A DNA stretch of 64,000 nucleotides from Paraglaciecola sp. MB-3u-78 (GCF_002835935.1 NZ_PJCF01000086.1:335383-399382); one strand, 5' to 3'; counted from the first letter of the stretch, positions 1 through 9,291 are shown. Program-made: numbers and translations. The notes: a model not told the origin generated them from the letters alone.

Positions 1-869
1 AGGGTGTGTATATCACCCAACATTATCTCATCAACAGCAATATGATAAACACCTGATTGATTTAACGTTGCACTGCTTAAGTAAACATTGTCAGCTTGTT
101 TAATGAGCGAGATACGTTGTTTGTCTGGAAGCATAATAGACAAATTCTTTTGCTTATTGACCCCATTAACCTCATTGACCTCAGCGACGCCTGTGAACTG
201 AAGTCGCCATGTGACGGTTGAGCCTGCAATTAATGCTAAGTTCAAGTCTGATGTTTGCCAAGGTGCCAAACCGGTGTAACTGGGTGCAGTGACAGTGATA
301 CTTTTAACCTCAAATTGAATAGGTTTGATAGGTTTAGAGAGGTCACTCATCTCTTGAGTCTTAGTGGCATCATTTTCAATTAAAAGACCTGACGGGATGA
401 TTTGCAGCAATGTAAAAATGAGTAACGCTATAGCATTAAGCAGTAAAGGCTTAGTGGATGAATACTTTGGTAAGTGTGAATCAATACCGGTGGTTAATAA
501 TTTGTCTACTTGCGGCTGAATTCGGTTTTTTTGCAATTGTTGCAAGGTCGTTAGAGTGCTATTTGGCAGTAAAATCAGTTCTGCACTTTCTTCACATTCG
601 CTGAATTGTCGATTCAGATGTAGCAGTATTTTGTTCGCCGTAATATTTTGATATTGTTTACTTCGTGAATACACCAACGCAGCAAAACTTATCATGAGAA
701 CAACTGCTGTGATTGGCCAAACAACCCAATCAGTGATCCAGTAAACAGGTATACCGACACAAATGCCAATCAAAAGGGTGTATGCGAGTTTTTGCCATAA
801 CCATCTTCGCCTAAGGTGAATGACAATCTTATTCAGTGTTTTGTTTTCTGTGTTTGGCGAACTAGACAA
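1..869 (-). CDS. DUF4175-like membrane protein, 3' end outside window
   Basis: An open frame runs from a TTG codon directly after the TAA of the upstream BatA-like gene and leaves the window without a stop, so about 289 residues are visible. Two hydrophobic segments lie near residues 25-65 and a third near residue 145. They are followed by a soluble beta-rich stretch with the pattern TAPSYTGL, resembling the repeat-like domain of DUF4175 proteins. It is the last visible member of the MoxR-DUF58-BatA cluster, which suggests a membrane-anchored partner of the MoxR/VWA system. The start is inferred: it is the only initiator-type codon near the frame's 5' end, and an ATG slightly upstream is in another frame and stops quickly. 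Family assignment is weak; the position in the operon is firmer. Confidence 0.55.
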   Translation of the reverse strand, partial: MSSSPNTENKTLNKIVIHLRRRWLWQKLAYTLLIGICVGIPVYWITDWVVWPITAVVLMISFAALVYSRSKQYQNITANKILLHLNRQFSECEESAELILLPNSTLTTLQQLQKNRIQPQVDKLLTTGIDSHLPKYSSTKPLLLNAIALLIFTLLQIIPSGLLIENDATKTQEMSDLSKPIKPIQFEVKSITVTAPSYTGLAPWQTSDLNLALIAGSTVTWRLQFTGVAEVNEVNGVNKQKNLSIMLPDKQRISLIKQADNVYLSSATLNQSGVYHIAVDEIMLGDIHT

Positions 870-2054
870 TTATTCATCCACCCCAGCTTTGAGTTGACAG
901 TTTGGCCATTCACTTAATATTCTCTCTAGAATAAATATGCCGATTAACATCAAAACCAGCCAAATATGTAAGGATGACCCATGAGTATTTTTACTGGGTG
1001 ACGCTTTGATAGTTTGTTTTTTAAAAGGTAAGGGCACTAATTGATTGCCACCCGTTGCTAAGTTTTGAATAATTTGCCCCGTTGATAATCGAGCATTCTC
1101 TAACCACCAACTTTGGCTTTGTGATGAATACAATAACCGAGTTAGGGTTAATGCAAAGTCCGCTTGTTTAACATTGTTAAGCGCTGCTTGAGTGATATAT
1201 GTATGTTGCCACGGTAATTCAAAAGGGCGACCTTGTTGAGTCAGTCTCTGTTCTCTCAGGTCAATTATTTTGTCATAAATTAGTAAGTGCCCACTGTTCT
1301 CACTTGATATGTTATTCGTATCATAATCAACCTTGGCACTTAATTTATCTTGTGTGTTGATCACCTCAAACGCCGCACGTAAATAGACTAATAATGGTTC
1401 GCTCGAATTATCGTATATCACTTTTATGTTAACTAAATTTTCTTGAACGACAGTCTCTACAGGTATTGTTTTCACCTGCCATTGAACTCGTCTAGGTAGC
1501 GGTACTTTACTTCCTATAAAGTGTTTCAGGCGATTTGTTGTATACACGGTTATCGATGAATCAGCTGCCAATTGTGCTGTATAGTCGGCTACTTTACTCC
1601 ATAAGTTAAGTACAGGTGTTTGTTGGGAATTCGTCGACCACTGTGCTAATTCTGCTGTATTGATATTGCGGTTGTTGCTACTAATAAGGACTAAATCTGA
1701 ACCTTTAACTTGGTCAATTAATGTTTGCTTTTCGATGTCTGTGGCATGGTTTAGCCAGTCTTCGGTTAACAATATATGTGAGTTAACCTGTAGATTGACG
1801 TTCTGCCAATACAGTTGAGTGAGTATCAAGGTCGCAAGCATTAACATCGCCATACGTAGCCCCAGTAAAATTAACTGGGTTAATCTGAGCTGTCGTAACA
1901 CGGGGGAGGTGCTAACTTTGATAAATGCGATATGTGCAAACGCGATAACCCTAGGGCGGGCTTTGCTTAATAAGTGAATACCCAGTGGGATAAGCAAGGT
2001 TAACAAACCCCACATGGCTAAGGGTGATTCTAATATAAAAGGCATATTAAACAT
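870..2054 (-). CDS. BatA N-terminal domain membrane protein
   Basis: The N-terminus (PFILESPLAMWGLLTLLIP, then IHLLSKARPRV) matches the BatA/aerotolerance N-terminal domain: a membrane helix followed by an IHLL plus basic motif. A second helix follows near residue 65, then a long periplasmic region (about residues 90-360) and a C-terminal helix (WLVLMLIGIFILERIL). Length is about 394 aa. I take the ATG preceded by AAGAGAC rather than the TTG nine codons upstream. It lies 31 bp after the DUF58 gene and abuts the DUF4175-like gene, so it is translated within the same operon. No VWA MIDAS motif is visible here. It is probably a scaffold for MoxR-dependent assembly or stress functions; the exact role is unknown. 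Confidence 0.75.
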   Translation of the reverse strand: MFNMPFILESPLAMWGLLTLLIPLGIHLLSKARPRVIAFAHIAFIKVSTSPVLRQLRLTQLILLGLRMAMLMLATLILTQLYWQNVNLQVNSHILLTEDWLNHATDIEKQTLIDQVKGSDLVLISSNNRNINTAELAQWSTNSQQTPVLNLWSKVADYTAQLAADSSITVYTTNRLKHFIGSKVPLPRRVQWQVKTIPVETVVQENLVNIKVIYDNSSEPLLVYLRAAFEVINTQDKLSAKVDYDTNNISSENSGHLLIYDKIIDLREQRLTQQGRPFELPWQHTYITQAALNNVKQADFALTLTRLLYSSQSQSWWLENARLSTGQIIQNLATGGNQLVPLPFKKQTIKASPSKNTHGSSLHIWLVLMLIGIFILERILSEWPNCQLKAGVDE

Positions 2055-2085
2055 GTCTCTTACTCGGCCAACAAAGAACAAATGT

Positions 2086-3012
2086 TCATCGTAACTTTTG
2101 CCTTGCCGCTAAAAACTGATGTAATGTTTTGTCTAATGGCTGGTCAATGTTGGCGATACAATGCTGAATGTTGAGCTGGTTAAAGGTTTTTTTCATCGTT
2201 TCTTGCCAGGTTTGTCGTGCCACCAGGTAGTCGCTTTTTACTTCTTCTGCAGAGACTAAAACCTGTTGTTTACTTTCTCTGTCTTCAAAGCGAATCTGTC
2301 CTTTATAAGGGAACTTAAGTTCATCATCACTTTCTAGTTGTACTGCAATCACCTCGGTTTTTTTGCTGACCAAACTTTGCATGAAATCGACTATTTCATT
2401 GTCCTTTTGATAAAAATCACTGAGCACAAAAATAAGACTATTAGAGTGCATGCGGCTTAAGTGGCGTTGCAACATTTGTGGCGACGGGAACACCGAACCA
2501 GTAGACATCTGACTGAGTTGCAGCAGCAATTTTTGCCAGTGTTGTTTACCTGTTAAAGCGGGCGAAAAGTGCAGACTCTCACTCGACAGTCCCAATAAAC
2601 CGACCGCATCACTTTGTTTGTGTGCGATGTAAGCGATAGTGGCCAACAGGTGTTTAGCATAATCAAACTTATGCCAGCCTTTGTTAGATTTTGATTTAGA
2701 ATGAGAGTCAGAGCTAGATTCAGACGAACGTTGCAACATAGATGCGCTGGCATCTAACACTAGCCAAATATTGATATTGCTTTCACGCTCTGCTTCTCGC
2801 ACAAAATATCGGTCTGAGCGTGCAAATAACTTCCAATCAATATTGCAAAGAGCATCGCCAGGTTCATAGGCGCGATACTGGCTGAACTCTAGACCTGTTC
2901 CGCGCTGCACACTGTCATGTAATCCATGCAATAAGCCTTCGGCAACCGTCTTTGCTACCAAAGGCATATCTTTGATACTGGCGAGTACAAGTGGGTCAAT
3001 AAGTGGTTGCAT
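2086..3012 (-). CDS. DUF58 / VWA-like protein
   Basis: A 308 aa soluble protein. It has the DUF58 signature near residues 40-75 (GTGLEFSQYRAYEPGD, then IDWKLFARSDRYFVRE) followed by a von Willebrand A-like fold starting with a MIDAS-type DASAS (about residue 87). A low-complexity Ser/Lys linker occupies residues about 95-111. DUF58 proteins are encoded with MoxR AAA+ ATPases and are thought to be their adaptor or substrate-binding partners. The gene starts 20 bp after moxR. Assignment to the family is firm; the physiological client is not known. Confidence 0.88.
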   Translation of the reverse strand: MQPLIDPLVLASIKDMPLVAKTVAEGLLHGLHDSVQRGTGLEFSQYRAYEPGDALCNIDWKLFARSDRYFVREAERESNINIWLVLDASASMLQRSSESSSDSHSKSKSNKGWHKFDYAKHLLATIAYIAHKQSDAVGLLGLSSESLHFSPALTGKQHWQKLLLQLSQMSTGSVFPSPQMLQRHLSRMHSNSLIFVLSDFYQKDNEIVDFMQSLVSKKTEVIAVQLESDDELKFPYKGQIRFEDRESKQQVLVSAEEVKSDYLVARQTWQETMKKTFNQLNIQHCIANIDQPLDKTLHQFLAARQKLR

Positions 3013-3032
3013 GCTATCCGCTTTTTAACATG

Positions 3033-4079
3033 TTAAACCGCGGGTGACGTTGGGGAATAATGGGAAGAAGCGCCAAAAGGACTGACTGGCTGTGCTAAAT
3101 CCTTTAATAAACCATCCACCACATCATCGCTGGATATATTCTGCGCTTCTGCTTGAAAGCTCAATAATAGTCGATGTCTTAACACCCCATGGGCCACCTG
3201 TTTGATATCATCCATGGTAACGGCAAAGCGTTTTGACAGTAACGCATTAGCCTTGGCACACAACACCATTGCTTGACCTGCACGAGGCCCTGCTCCCCAG
3301 CGCACGTATTGATTAACAGCTGATGACTGACTATTGCCAGGGCGTGTATTGCGGGCGAGTTGATTGATGTATACCAGCAGTGGTTCAGATATTTCTATAT
3401 CTCTGACCACATGTTGCAAGCTGATAATCTGTTGTGCATTGAGTACCGCATTTAACGTGGCTTGGGTATTACCTGTGGTGCGGCGCAAAATCTCTATTTC
3501 TTCTAACTCAGAGGGGTAATCCACTTTTATAAACATTAAAAAGCGGTCAAGTTGCGCCTCAGGCAAAGGATAAGTACCTGCTTGTTCAACAGGGTTTTGC
3601 GTGGCTAACACAAAAAACGGCTTTGGTAAGGCGTAACTGGTTCCCGCGTAACTAATGCTCTTTTCTTGCATGGCTTCCAGCAGCGCTGCTTGAGTTTTAG
3701 GCGGGGTACGATTGATTTCGTCGGCTAATAGAATGTTGGTAAAAACGGGGCCTTGCTGAAATTTAAAGAAACGGTCGCCTGACTCATGATCGGTTTCTAA
3801 TATTTCAGTACCAATAATATCACTGGGCATCAAATCAGGCGTAAACTGCACGCGTTTAAATCCCAGCTCGAGCGTTTCTGCTAAGGCATTGACCATAAGT
3901 GTTTTAGCTAATCCTGGTACACCTTCTAACAAACAATGCCCGCCAGCTAACATACTGATCAACAATTGCTGGATCACCTCTTTCTGTCCAACAATCACTT
4001 TACCAACTTCATGCTCAACCAGAGCCAGCTTGTCCAGTAATACAAGAACGTCTTGTTCGGATAAATTCTGTCTACTCAT
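3033..4079 (-). CDS. MoxR-family AAA+ ATPase
   Basis: A 348 aa cytosolic AAA+ protein. Walker A is GVPGLAKT near residues 54-61 and Walker B/sensor is LLADEINRTPPKTQAALLEA near residue 115. The downstream ATQNP sensor 1 and the PEAQLDRF arginine-finger region are typical of MoxR. It heads the visible MoxR-DUF58-BatA-DUF4175 series and probably remodels or activates the VWA/membrane partners encoded after it. An inverted-repeat element lies just upstream, between this gene and the DUF4159 gene, so the two may be separate transcription units. Confidence 0.92.
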   Translation of the reverse strand: MSRQNLSEQDVLVLLDKLALVEHEVGKVIVGQKEVIQQLLISMLAGGHCLLEGVPGLAKTLMVNALAETLELGFKRVQFTPDLMPSDIIGTEILETDHESGDRFFKFQQGPVFTNILLADEINRTPPKTQAALLEAMQEKSISYAGTSYALPKPFFVLATQNPVEQAGTYPLPEAQLDRFLMFIKVDYPSELEEIEILRRTTGNTQATLNAVLNAQQIISLQHVVRDIEISEPLLVYINQLARNTRPGNSQSSAVNQYVRWGAGPRAGQAMVLCAKANALLSKRFAVTMDDIKQVAHGVLRHRLLLSFQAEAQNISSDDVVDGLLKDLAQPVSPFGASSHYSPTSPAV

Positions 4080-4110
4080 AAAATCTCTTAAAGTTGATGT
4101 GGGAAAAAGC

Positions 4111-4201
4111 TACGAGCTGCGAGCTACGAGCCTCTAGCTAAAGACAAAATCTTATAAGCTTTTGGTTTTTTTAGCTCGTAGCTAGAAGCTCGCAGCTCGT
4201 A
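4111..4201. repeat. REP-like inverted repeat (AGCTACGAGCTGCGAGCT type)
   Basis: A 15-base arm TACGAGCTGCGAGCT at 4111-4125 has an exact reverse complement at 4187-4201. Further imperfect pairing of AGCTACGAG / CTCGTAGCT lies inside, so the whole 91 bp can fold into a long hairpin. It fills the gap between the DUF4159 gene and moxR. The repeated AGCT/ACGAG words suggest a dispersed palindromic element rather than a simple terminator. Confidence 0.7.
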
Positions 4202-4208
4202 TCTGCCC

Positions 4209-4907
4209 TTAAGCCGTCATTGCGTAAATCACAATGTTGACTGCAAACTTGGTGTTGTCGATTTTTAGCCAGCGTTTGTTTCTAAAGTCGTAATCCCATT
4301 CACAGCCCAAGTCTTTATTGCTGTATAACACGGCTATTCTGCCATTTATTTCAATAGCTTTGAGGTATTCGTGAACCAAATCGTCACCCCAACCATTTAG
4401 CTCAACTGAGGTGCGTGGTGGCCCGTCAAATTCAAAAAAAGACGAATATAATGGATGTTCATTAGGAATTTTTTTTAGCGCCTCTGGGCCAAACATATCC
4501 CCCATTTGTGCTTCAAACGTTTTGGCAAACATGCCGTCAATATCGTGATTACAGTCGTCTACAAAAACAAAACCGCCGTTTTCAACATAACGTTGAAAGT
4601 GTTGTCTCTCTTGCAAGTTAAACTGCACTAATCTGTGGCCTGCCATATAACAAAAGGGTGCACTTAACATACTAGGATCGGACAGTGGGATCACTCGTTC
4701 CTGTAAATCGACTCGCAAACTGGTGTACTCAATTAAGGAATTGAGTACGTTCGCGGGCATACGTTCATCAACTTCCCAATTACCTGATTCGTAACTCAAG
4801 CGGGTAAAGTAAAAGTCGTATTCACTATTTTGACTGCGCACAGCTAAAGGTAATGCGGCTAAAACAGCAACAGCACAACCAGAGCGAATAAAGTGACGGC
4901 GATCCAT
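4209..4907 (-). CDS. DUF4159 protein with Tat signal
   Basis: About 232 aa from the chosen start. The N-terminus MDRRHFIRSG followed by a short hydrophobic run is a twin-arginine signal, so I start here rather than nine codons upstream. The body has DUF4159 features: FYFTRLSYESGNWEVDERMP near the N-terminus, then AGHRLVQFNLQERQHFQRYV and GGFVFVDDCNHD, which resemble a glutamine-amidotransferase-like fold. DUF4159 genes often accompany MoxR/BatA clusters, as here. Probably a secreted, folded periplasmic protein; biochemical function unknown. Confidence 0.82.
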   Translation of the reverse strand: MDRRHFIRSGCAVAVLAALPLAVRSQNSEYDFYFTRLSYESGNWEVDERMPANVLNSLIEYTSLRVDLQERVIPLSDPSMLSAPFCYMAGHRLVQFNLQERQHFQRYVENGGFVFVDDCNHDIDGMFAKTFEAQMGDMFGPEALKKIPNEHPLYSSFFEFDGPPRTSVELNGWGDDLVHEYLKAIEINGRIAVLYSNKDLGCEWDYDFRNKRWLKIDNTKFAVNIVIYAMTA

Positions 4908-4965
4908 AGGGATATAGGGTAAATAAATAGCCACAAACTATTCTGTGTAACTTGTGGCTAATTGT

Positions 4966-6309
4966 TTATACCGCGTCAGATAAACTGCTGAAAGTAAAAT
5001 CTCTGATTTTCATCGGCGGGATCATATTGCCGTCGATACGTTCAGGTTTACCTAAGGCTTCAATATTGTTTAACATCACTATCGGACTTTCGTTAAAACG
5101 GAAGTTTTTGATGGGATATTTTATTTTGCCATCTTCAATATAGAATGTGCCATCGCGGGTTAACCCGGTATATAGCAAGGTTTGTGGATCGAGTGAGCGA
5201 ATATACCAAAGGCGTGTGACCAAAATGCCTCTACGGGTATTTTTTATCATCTCTTCTAAGGATTCGTTGCCCCCATCCATAATGATATTACCTCCACGAG
5301 GAACGTAAGCCACCCCCGTTTTTTTCGCCCAATAAGGTGAATTAGGCATATTGACTACTGTGCCGTTTTTGATCCAATCGGTGCGATTGCGTGGGTAGCC
5401 GTCTCCCGAAAAAGGGGCTGCTGGAGCAATAGGGTGGCTCGGGTCAGTGTAAATGTTGACTCTTTCATCAAACATTTTTTGGCCTAACTTATTTTTAGGG
5501 GCTTTTTCAGCATCTTCGCCTTCTTTTAGTTTGTAACTTAAAAAGCTACGCCCTTCATCCGCGCCTCTTTGAGCAAAATTACGCACCATATTGCCTAATA
5601 ATCCAACGCTAGCTGCAGGCTCTAAAATCACGGTGTATTTGCCTGGCTCCATCGCTTTGGCGTCAACCGAACCTTTAGACTTTTGAATCGCAATGCTTGA
5701 CGCTTTAGCGGTGTCTAACAATGAATAATCGCTAAAGTTACGTGTAACCCAACCAGAGCCTTTACCGTCTTCGGTGCGAATAGTCACAGAAAAGTCTACA
5801 TCTGTAGATTTATTATATGCGAACAAACCTTTGTTATTTATTATGGCGCTAAACGTCACAAACTCTTCTAAAAAGCCTGCAGCAACCAGTTTGTTCTTTT
5901 TCGACGGCACTATGCTGTCTTCGGCAGCTTGTGCTCTATTTTCAGGGGTGACATTTGCTGTGGACTCAAAATAAGTTTTAGAAGGCGAGTATTTTTGTGG
6001 TCCAAATAAAGGCATATGTTCTGCATTTTCAGGTGCCAGTTTGGCTAACTCTTCAGAGCGGCGCACTACTTTTTCAAGTGATGCATCGTCAAACTCGTTG
6101 ATAGTCGCGGTGCCGGTTTTTTTGCCAAAAGTGGATTGTACTGCTAGCACCAGATCGCTTTCTTCGCCAGCTGTAGAGACAGTATTTCTGGCATAACGAA
6201 TGTTGCCGCCTATACTGCCATCTAAGTTACATTCAATTTCGTCAGCTTTAGAGTATTTTAATACTTTGGTCAGTAACTCTTTGGCGTTTTTTTCAGATAA
6301 AATAGTCAT
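4966..6309 (-). CDS. TldD/PmbA family protein (PmbA-like partner)
   Basis: A 447 aa member of the TldD/PmbA metalloprotease family. The N-terminal RYARNTVSTAGEESDLVLAV stretch is typical of the family's first domain. There is no HExxxH motif, as expected for the PmbA/TldE-type subunit. It begins 30 bp after the Tat-type TldD gene, behind AGAAGGAATTC, so the two are co-translated. In E. coli, TldD and PmbA form a heterodimer that cleaves unfolded peptides. Unlike its neighbour, this protein has no obvious export signal, which raises the question of how the pair would meet. Confidence 0.85.
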   Translation of the reverse strand: MTILSEKNAKELLTKVLKYSKADEIECNLDGSIGGNIRYARNTVSTAGEESDLVLAVQSTFGKKTGTATINEFDDASLEKVVRRSEELAKLAPENAEHMPLFGPQKYSPSKTYFESTANVTPENRAQAAEDSIVPSKKNKLVAAGFLEEFVTFSAIINNKGLFAYNKSTDVDFSVTIRTEDGKGSGWVTRNFSDYSLLDTAKASSIAIQKSKGSVDAKAMEPGKYTVILEPAASVGLLGNMVRNFAQRGADEGRSFLSYKLKEGEDAEKAPKNKLGQKMFDERVNIYTDPSHPIAPAAPFSGDGYPRNRTDWIKNGTVVNMPNSPYWAKKTGVAYVPRGGNIIMDGGNESLEEMIKNTRRGILVTRLWYIRSLDPQTLLYTGLTRDGTFYIEDGKIKYPIKNFRFNESPIVMLNNIEALGKPERIDGNMIPPMKIRDFTFSSLSDAV

Positions 6310-6339
6310 AATTTGAATTCCTTCTAAAGGGTTACCGAC

Positions 6340-7968
6340 TTACACATTACGCGCAGTGTTGATGACGTTAATGTTGTTGAATCTCGTAGTCGGACAACCA
6401 TGAGAAACCGCGCTAACCTGTGAAGGTTGACCTTTACCATCAAAGAAAGAACCACCCACACGATAATCTGATTTGCCAGCCATTTGGGTGCAACTGTTCC
6501 AAAATTCTTGGGTGTTGGACTGATAAGCCACATCTTCAATCTGATCAGTGATTTTTCCATCTTTGATTTCGTAAAACAGTTGCCCACCAAATTGGAAGTT
6601 GTACCTTTGTTGATCGATTGAGAACGACCCACGACCTGCGATATAAATACCATTTTCGACGTCTTTGATTACATCTTCAGCTGAAATGTCTTTTTCATTA
6701 GGTTTTAAAGATACATTGGGCATCCGCTGAAATTGCACATCACGCCAGCTTTGGGAGTAACTACAACCATGTGATTCGTTTTGGTCAATCATATGGACTT
6801 GATCGCGCGTCGCTTGATAGTTAACTAAAATGCCGTCTTTGACTAAGTCCCAGTCTTTGGTTTTGACACCTTCATCATCATAAGCAACATTGCCTAATGA
6901 ATAAGGTTGGGTTTTATCTGCAAACAGGTTAACCCTGTCAGAGCCATATTGAAATTTGCCACTTTTCCATTTGTCTAAGGTAGCAAAACTGGTGCCTGCA
7001 TAATTGGCTTCGTAACCTAATACTCTATCGAGTTCTAAGGGATGCCCAACCGATTCATGAATGGTCAACATAAGGTGTGCAGGATCTAACACTAAATCGT
7101 ATTTGCCCGGCTCAACTGATTTTGCTTTCAGTTTTTCTTTCAGTTGCTTACCTGCAGCAGCAGCATCTTCAACCAAGTCATAGGAGTTGTTATACCCCAC
7201 GTTAGCACCCGTAATTTTGATTTTATCTTTTTCTAGACCATCTAAATATTCGAAGCCCATGCCCACAGGATTGCCTAAACCGTTGCGTTGTTTAAAGCCA
7301 TTTTTACCTATGCCAGTGGCGTAAAACGGTGCCCATAAGCGGTGCACATCTTGATCAATATAAGAGCCGTCTGTTGAGGCAAAATATTTTTGTTCATTCA
7401 CTAAAAATAGCATGGAGGTAATGTAGTTAGCACCATTATCCATGGCAGCAGCGTTAGCTGCGAGCAACAAATCAGCTTTGTCTTTAATGGGCACTTCCAT
7501 CGCATTTTTGGTGATAGGTGTTTGCCAACTCACTTCACCCACACCTTTAACAGGTGCAAGCTTAACCGGCATTGTCTGAAATTTAGAGTTGGCTTTAGCC
7601 ACGGCGACTGCACGTTCGGCCGTTTTAGCCACGCTGTCTGGGGTCATATTTGAAGTAGAGGCAAAACCCCAAGTTCCATTTGCGATTACGCGAACACCAA
7701 TACCTGCTGACTCAGTATTAACAATATTATCGACACGGGTTTCACGGGTGGTTACAAATTGGTTTAGATAGCGGCCAATACGTGCATCTGCATAGCTTGC
7801 TCCAGCCGATTTAGCTGCATTAAGAGCAATATCTGCGAGCTTCTTTTTATAGGCTACGTCCATGGGTTTATCTAACATTTGCTCTGCTGAAATGGCGATG
7901 CCAGTTATGGGCAGCATTAATGCGCCCACACCTACACCTCCGATTTTAATAAAATCGCGTCTTTCCAT
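6340..7968 (-). CDS. Tat-exported TldD-family metalloprotease
   Basis: A 542 aa TldD homologue. It carries a clear twin-arginine leader (MERRDFIKIGG, then GVGVGALMLPITG), whereas the classical E. coli TldD is cytosolic. The zinc-binding motif of the family is present as HESVGHPLELDR near residue 307. The C-terminal region with RGSFSIDQQRYNFQFGGQLF is also TldD-like. The gene is first in a pair with the PmbA-like gene, and a possible promoter lies in the 163 bp gap upstream. Inference: a periplasmic protease acting on peptides outside the cytoplasm. Confidence 0.88.
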   Translation of the reverse strand: MERRDFIKIGGVGVGALMLPITGIAISAEQMLDKPMDVAYKKKLADIALNAAKSAGASYADARIGRYLNQFVTTRETRVDNIVNTESAGIGVRVIANGTWGFASTSNMTPDSVAKTAERAVAVAKANSKFQTMPVKLAPVKGVGEVSWQTPITKNAMEVPIKDKADLLLAANAAAMDNGANYITSMLFLVNEQKYFASTDGSYIDQDVHRLWAPFYATGIGKNGFKQRNGLGNPVGMGFEYLDGLEKDKIKITGANVGYNNSYDLVEDAAAAGKQLKEKLKAKSVEPGKYDLVLDPAHLMLTIHESVGHPLELDRVLGYEANYAGTSFATLDKWKSGKFQYGSDRVNLFADKTQPYSLGNVAYDDEGVKTKDWDLVKDGILVNYQATRDQVHMIDQNESHGCSYSQSWRDVQFQRMPNVSLKPNEKDISAEDVIKDVENGIYIAGRGSFSIDQQRYNFQFGGQLFYEIKDGKITDQIEDVAYQSNTQEFWNSCTQMAGKSDYRVGGSFFDGKGQPSQVSAVSHGCPTTRFNNINVINTARNV

Positions 7969-8131
7969 TATTGTTTCCTCTGCCGTTGTTTTTTATATTT
8001 ATTATTAATCACATCAGTGTATTGCATTGTTTGAATGGCACTCAATAGGCTAAGAACAGTTATTTGACTCGAATACGTAACAAACCGTTACATAAATGTA
8101 AAATTTCACACAGTTGGAATATTAGAGGGAC

Positions 8132-8782
8132 TTAGTTATGCTCGATATAGGATAAAATAGCATGACCCCATTTATGATATTGGGTGGCATTAGGGTGAAG
8201 TAAATCAGGCATAACCGATTCCAGTAATACGCCATTCTCAGTCAGAAATTGGTGGTTGATATCTAACCAATGTATTTGTTTGCCATCGGTAAATGTTTTG
8301 ATTAAAGCATTGCTAGCATCCACTCGCTGGCGCATGGGTTTATTAGTGTTTCTACTACGTGGAAAGATTGCCATAAGCAATACTTTGCTTGTTGGCAGCC
8401 GATGACGTAATTCATCTAATATTGATTGAACACCTGCCGCTATGTCTTCTGGAGCATCAAGTCTATGCCCCGCGTTATTCGTACCCATTAACAAAACGAC
8501 CCATTTGGGTGACAGACTGTCTAACTCACCGTTTTGTATACGCCACAACAAGTGTTCGGTTCTGTCCCCAGCAAAACCAAGATTAAATGCCTTGGGATGC
8601 ACAAAATGTTGTTGCCAATATTCCTCTCCTTCTACTTCCCACGCATGAGTGATTGAGTCTCCGAGAAACAAGATATCGATAGGTTGGTCACTGGCCTTAA
8701 GCTCCTTCAGTTTTTGCTGGTGGCGTGTTAGCCACCAGTCTTCAGTGCGAGGTGTAGAAATAATGGATAAAGGTTTTTTCAA
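8132..8782 (-). CDS. SGNH/GDSL-type hydrolase
   Basis: A 216 aa protein with all four SGNH blocks: LFLGDSITHAWEV (Ser, block I) near residue 40, LGFAGDRTEHLLWRI (Gly, block II), LLMGTNNAGHR (Asn, block III) and DLLHPNATQYHKWG (Asp/His, block V). The nearest family type is the platelet-activating-factor acetylhydrolase-like esterases, acting on an acyl or acetyl ester. There is no signal peptide. Bases 8716-8749, inside its 5' coding region, form an 8-bp hairpin that is nearly repeated about 1 kb away beyond higBA. The natural substrate is unknown. Confidence 0.88.
   Translation of the reverse strand: MKKPLSIISTPRTEDWWLTRHQQKLKELKASDQPIDILFLGDSITHAWEVEGEEYWQQHFVHPKAFNLGFAGDRTEHLLWRIQNGELDSLSPKWVVLLMGTNNAGHRLDAPEDIAAGVQSILDELRHRLPTSKVLLMAIFPRSRNTNKPMRQRVDASNALIKTFTDGKQIHWLDINHQFLTENGVLLESVMPDLLHPNATQYHKWGHAILSYIEHN
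8716..8749. repeat. 34-bp hairpin-bearing direct repeat, copy 1
   Basis: This segment matches 9759-9792 at 32 of 34 positions in the same orientation. It contains CTGGTGGC / GCCACCAG arms around a GTGTTA loop. It lies inside the 5' coding part of the SGNH hydrolase and forms the left flank of the higBA module. Confidence 0.8.
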
Positions 8783-8901
8783 TGTACATTGGCTTTTGTT
8801 TATTGTTTTATTTAGAAAGTACCGCTTAAAACAATTACTGATGATTTAGCAAGAAGCCATTTTAACCTACCTAGGTTTCAAAAGTTATGCATAATTTGAT
8901 A

Positions 8902-8926
8902 AGTGTAAACTATTGGTTTACACTTT
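8902..8926. promoter_or_regulatory. higBA operator palindrome
   Basis: A perfect 10-bp inverted repeat AAGTGTAAAC / GTTTACACTT with a TATTG centre ends 22 bp before the higB start codon. HigA-type antitoxins autorepress by binding palindromes in this position, so this is the likely operator. It also overlaps the region where the promoter must lie. Confidence 0.7.
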
Positions 8927-8948
8927 GTATTCAGACCAAGGAGCGTAA

Positions 8949-9257
8949 ATGGCAATTAAAAGTTTCTCTCATAAAGGACTGAAAAAGCTGTTTTACAAGG
9001 GCGATAGTAGTGGTATCCAGCCGATCCATACTGACAAACTTGTAATTATGTTAGATATCATTCAAGCATCTCACTATCCAAAAGATATGAAAGCTATATA
9101 TGGACCTAAATTTAGGGAAAAAGTCGGTTCGGGAGCAGGAGTTTACTCAGTAGACGTGAGTGGTAACTGGCGAGTGACGTTTGAAATCGAAGATGATGGT
9201 GCTGTTCTGCTTGACTACCGTGACTATCACGGAAAGCAGATCAAAGCGAAAAAATAG
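8949..9257 (+). CDS. higB: HigB-type toxin of RelE superfamily
   Basis: A 102 aa basic protein. It has the HigB landmarks: IKSFSHKGLKKLFYKGDSSG at the N-terminus, HTDKLVIMLDIIQAS, then the core GVYSVDVSGNWRVTFEIEDD with DYRDYHG at the end. HigB toxins cleave mRNA on the ribosome. The start codon follows a strong AAGGAG site. The toxin gene precedes the antitoxin, the order characteristic of higBA, and a palindromic operator lies immediately upstream. Confidence 0.93.
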   Translation: MAIKSFSHKGLKKLFYKGDSSGIQPIHTDKLVIMLDIIQASHYPKDMKAIYGPKFREKVGSGAGVYSVDVSGNWRVTFEIEDDGAVLLDYRDYHGKQIKAKK

Positions 9258-9291
9258 GATCCAAAATCATTTGGAAAGTAAGGGGAATAAA

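Noticed and set aside
6324..6653. 109-codon minus-strand frame over the end of tldD
   Set aside because: It is an out-of-frame shadow of the Tat-TldD gene; the real product is clear in the other frame.
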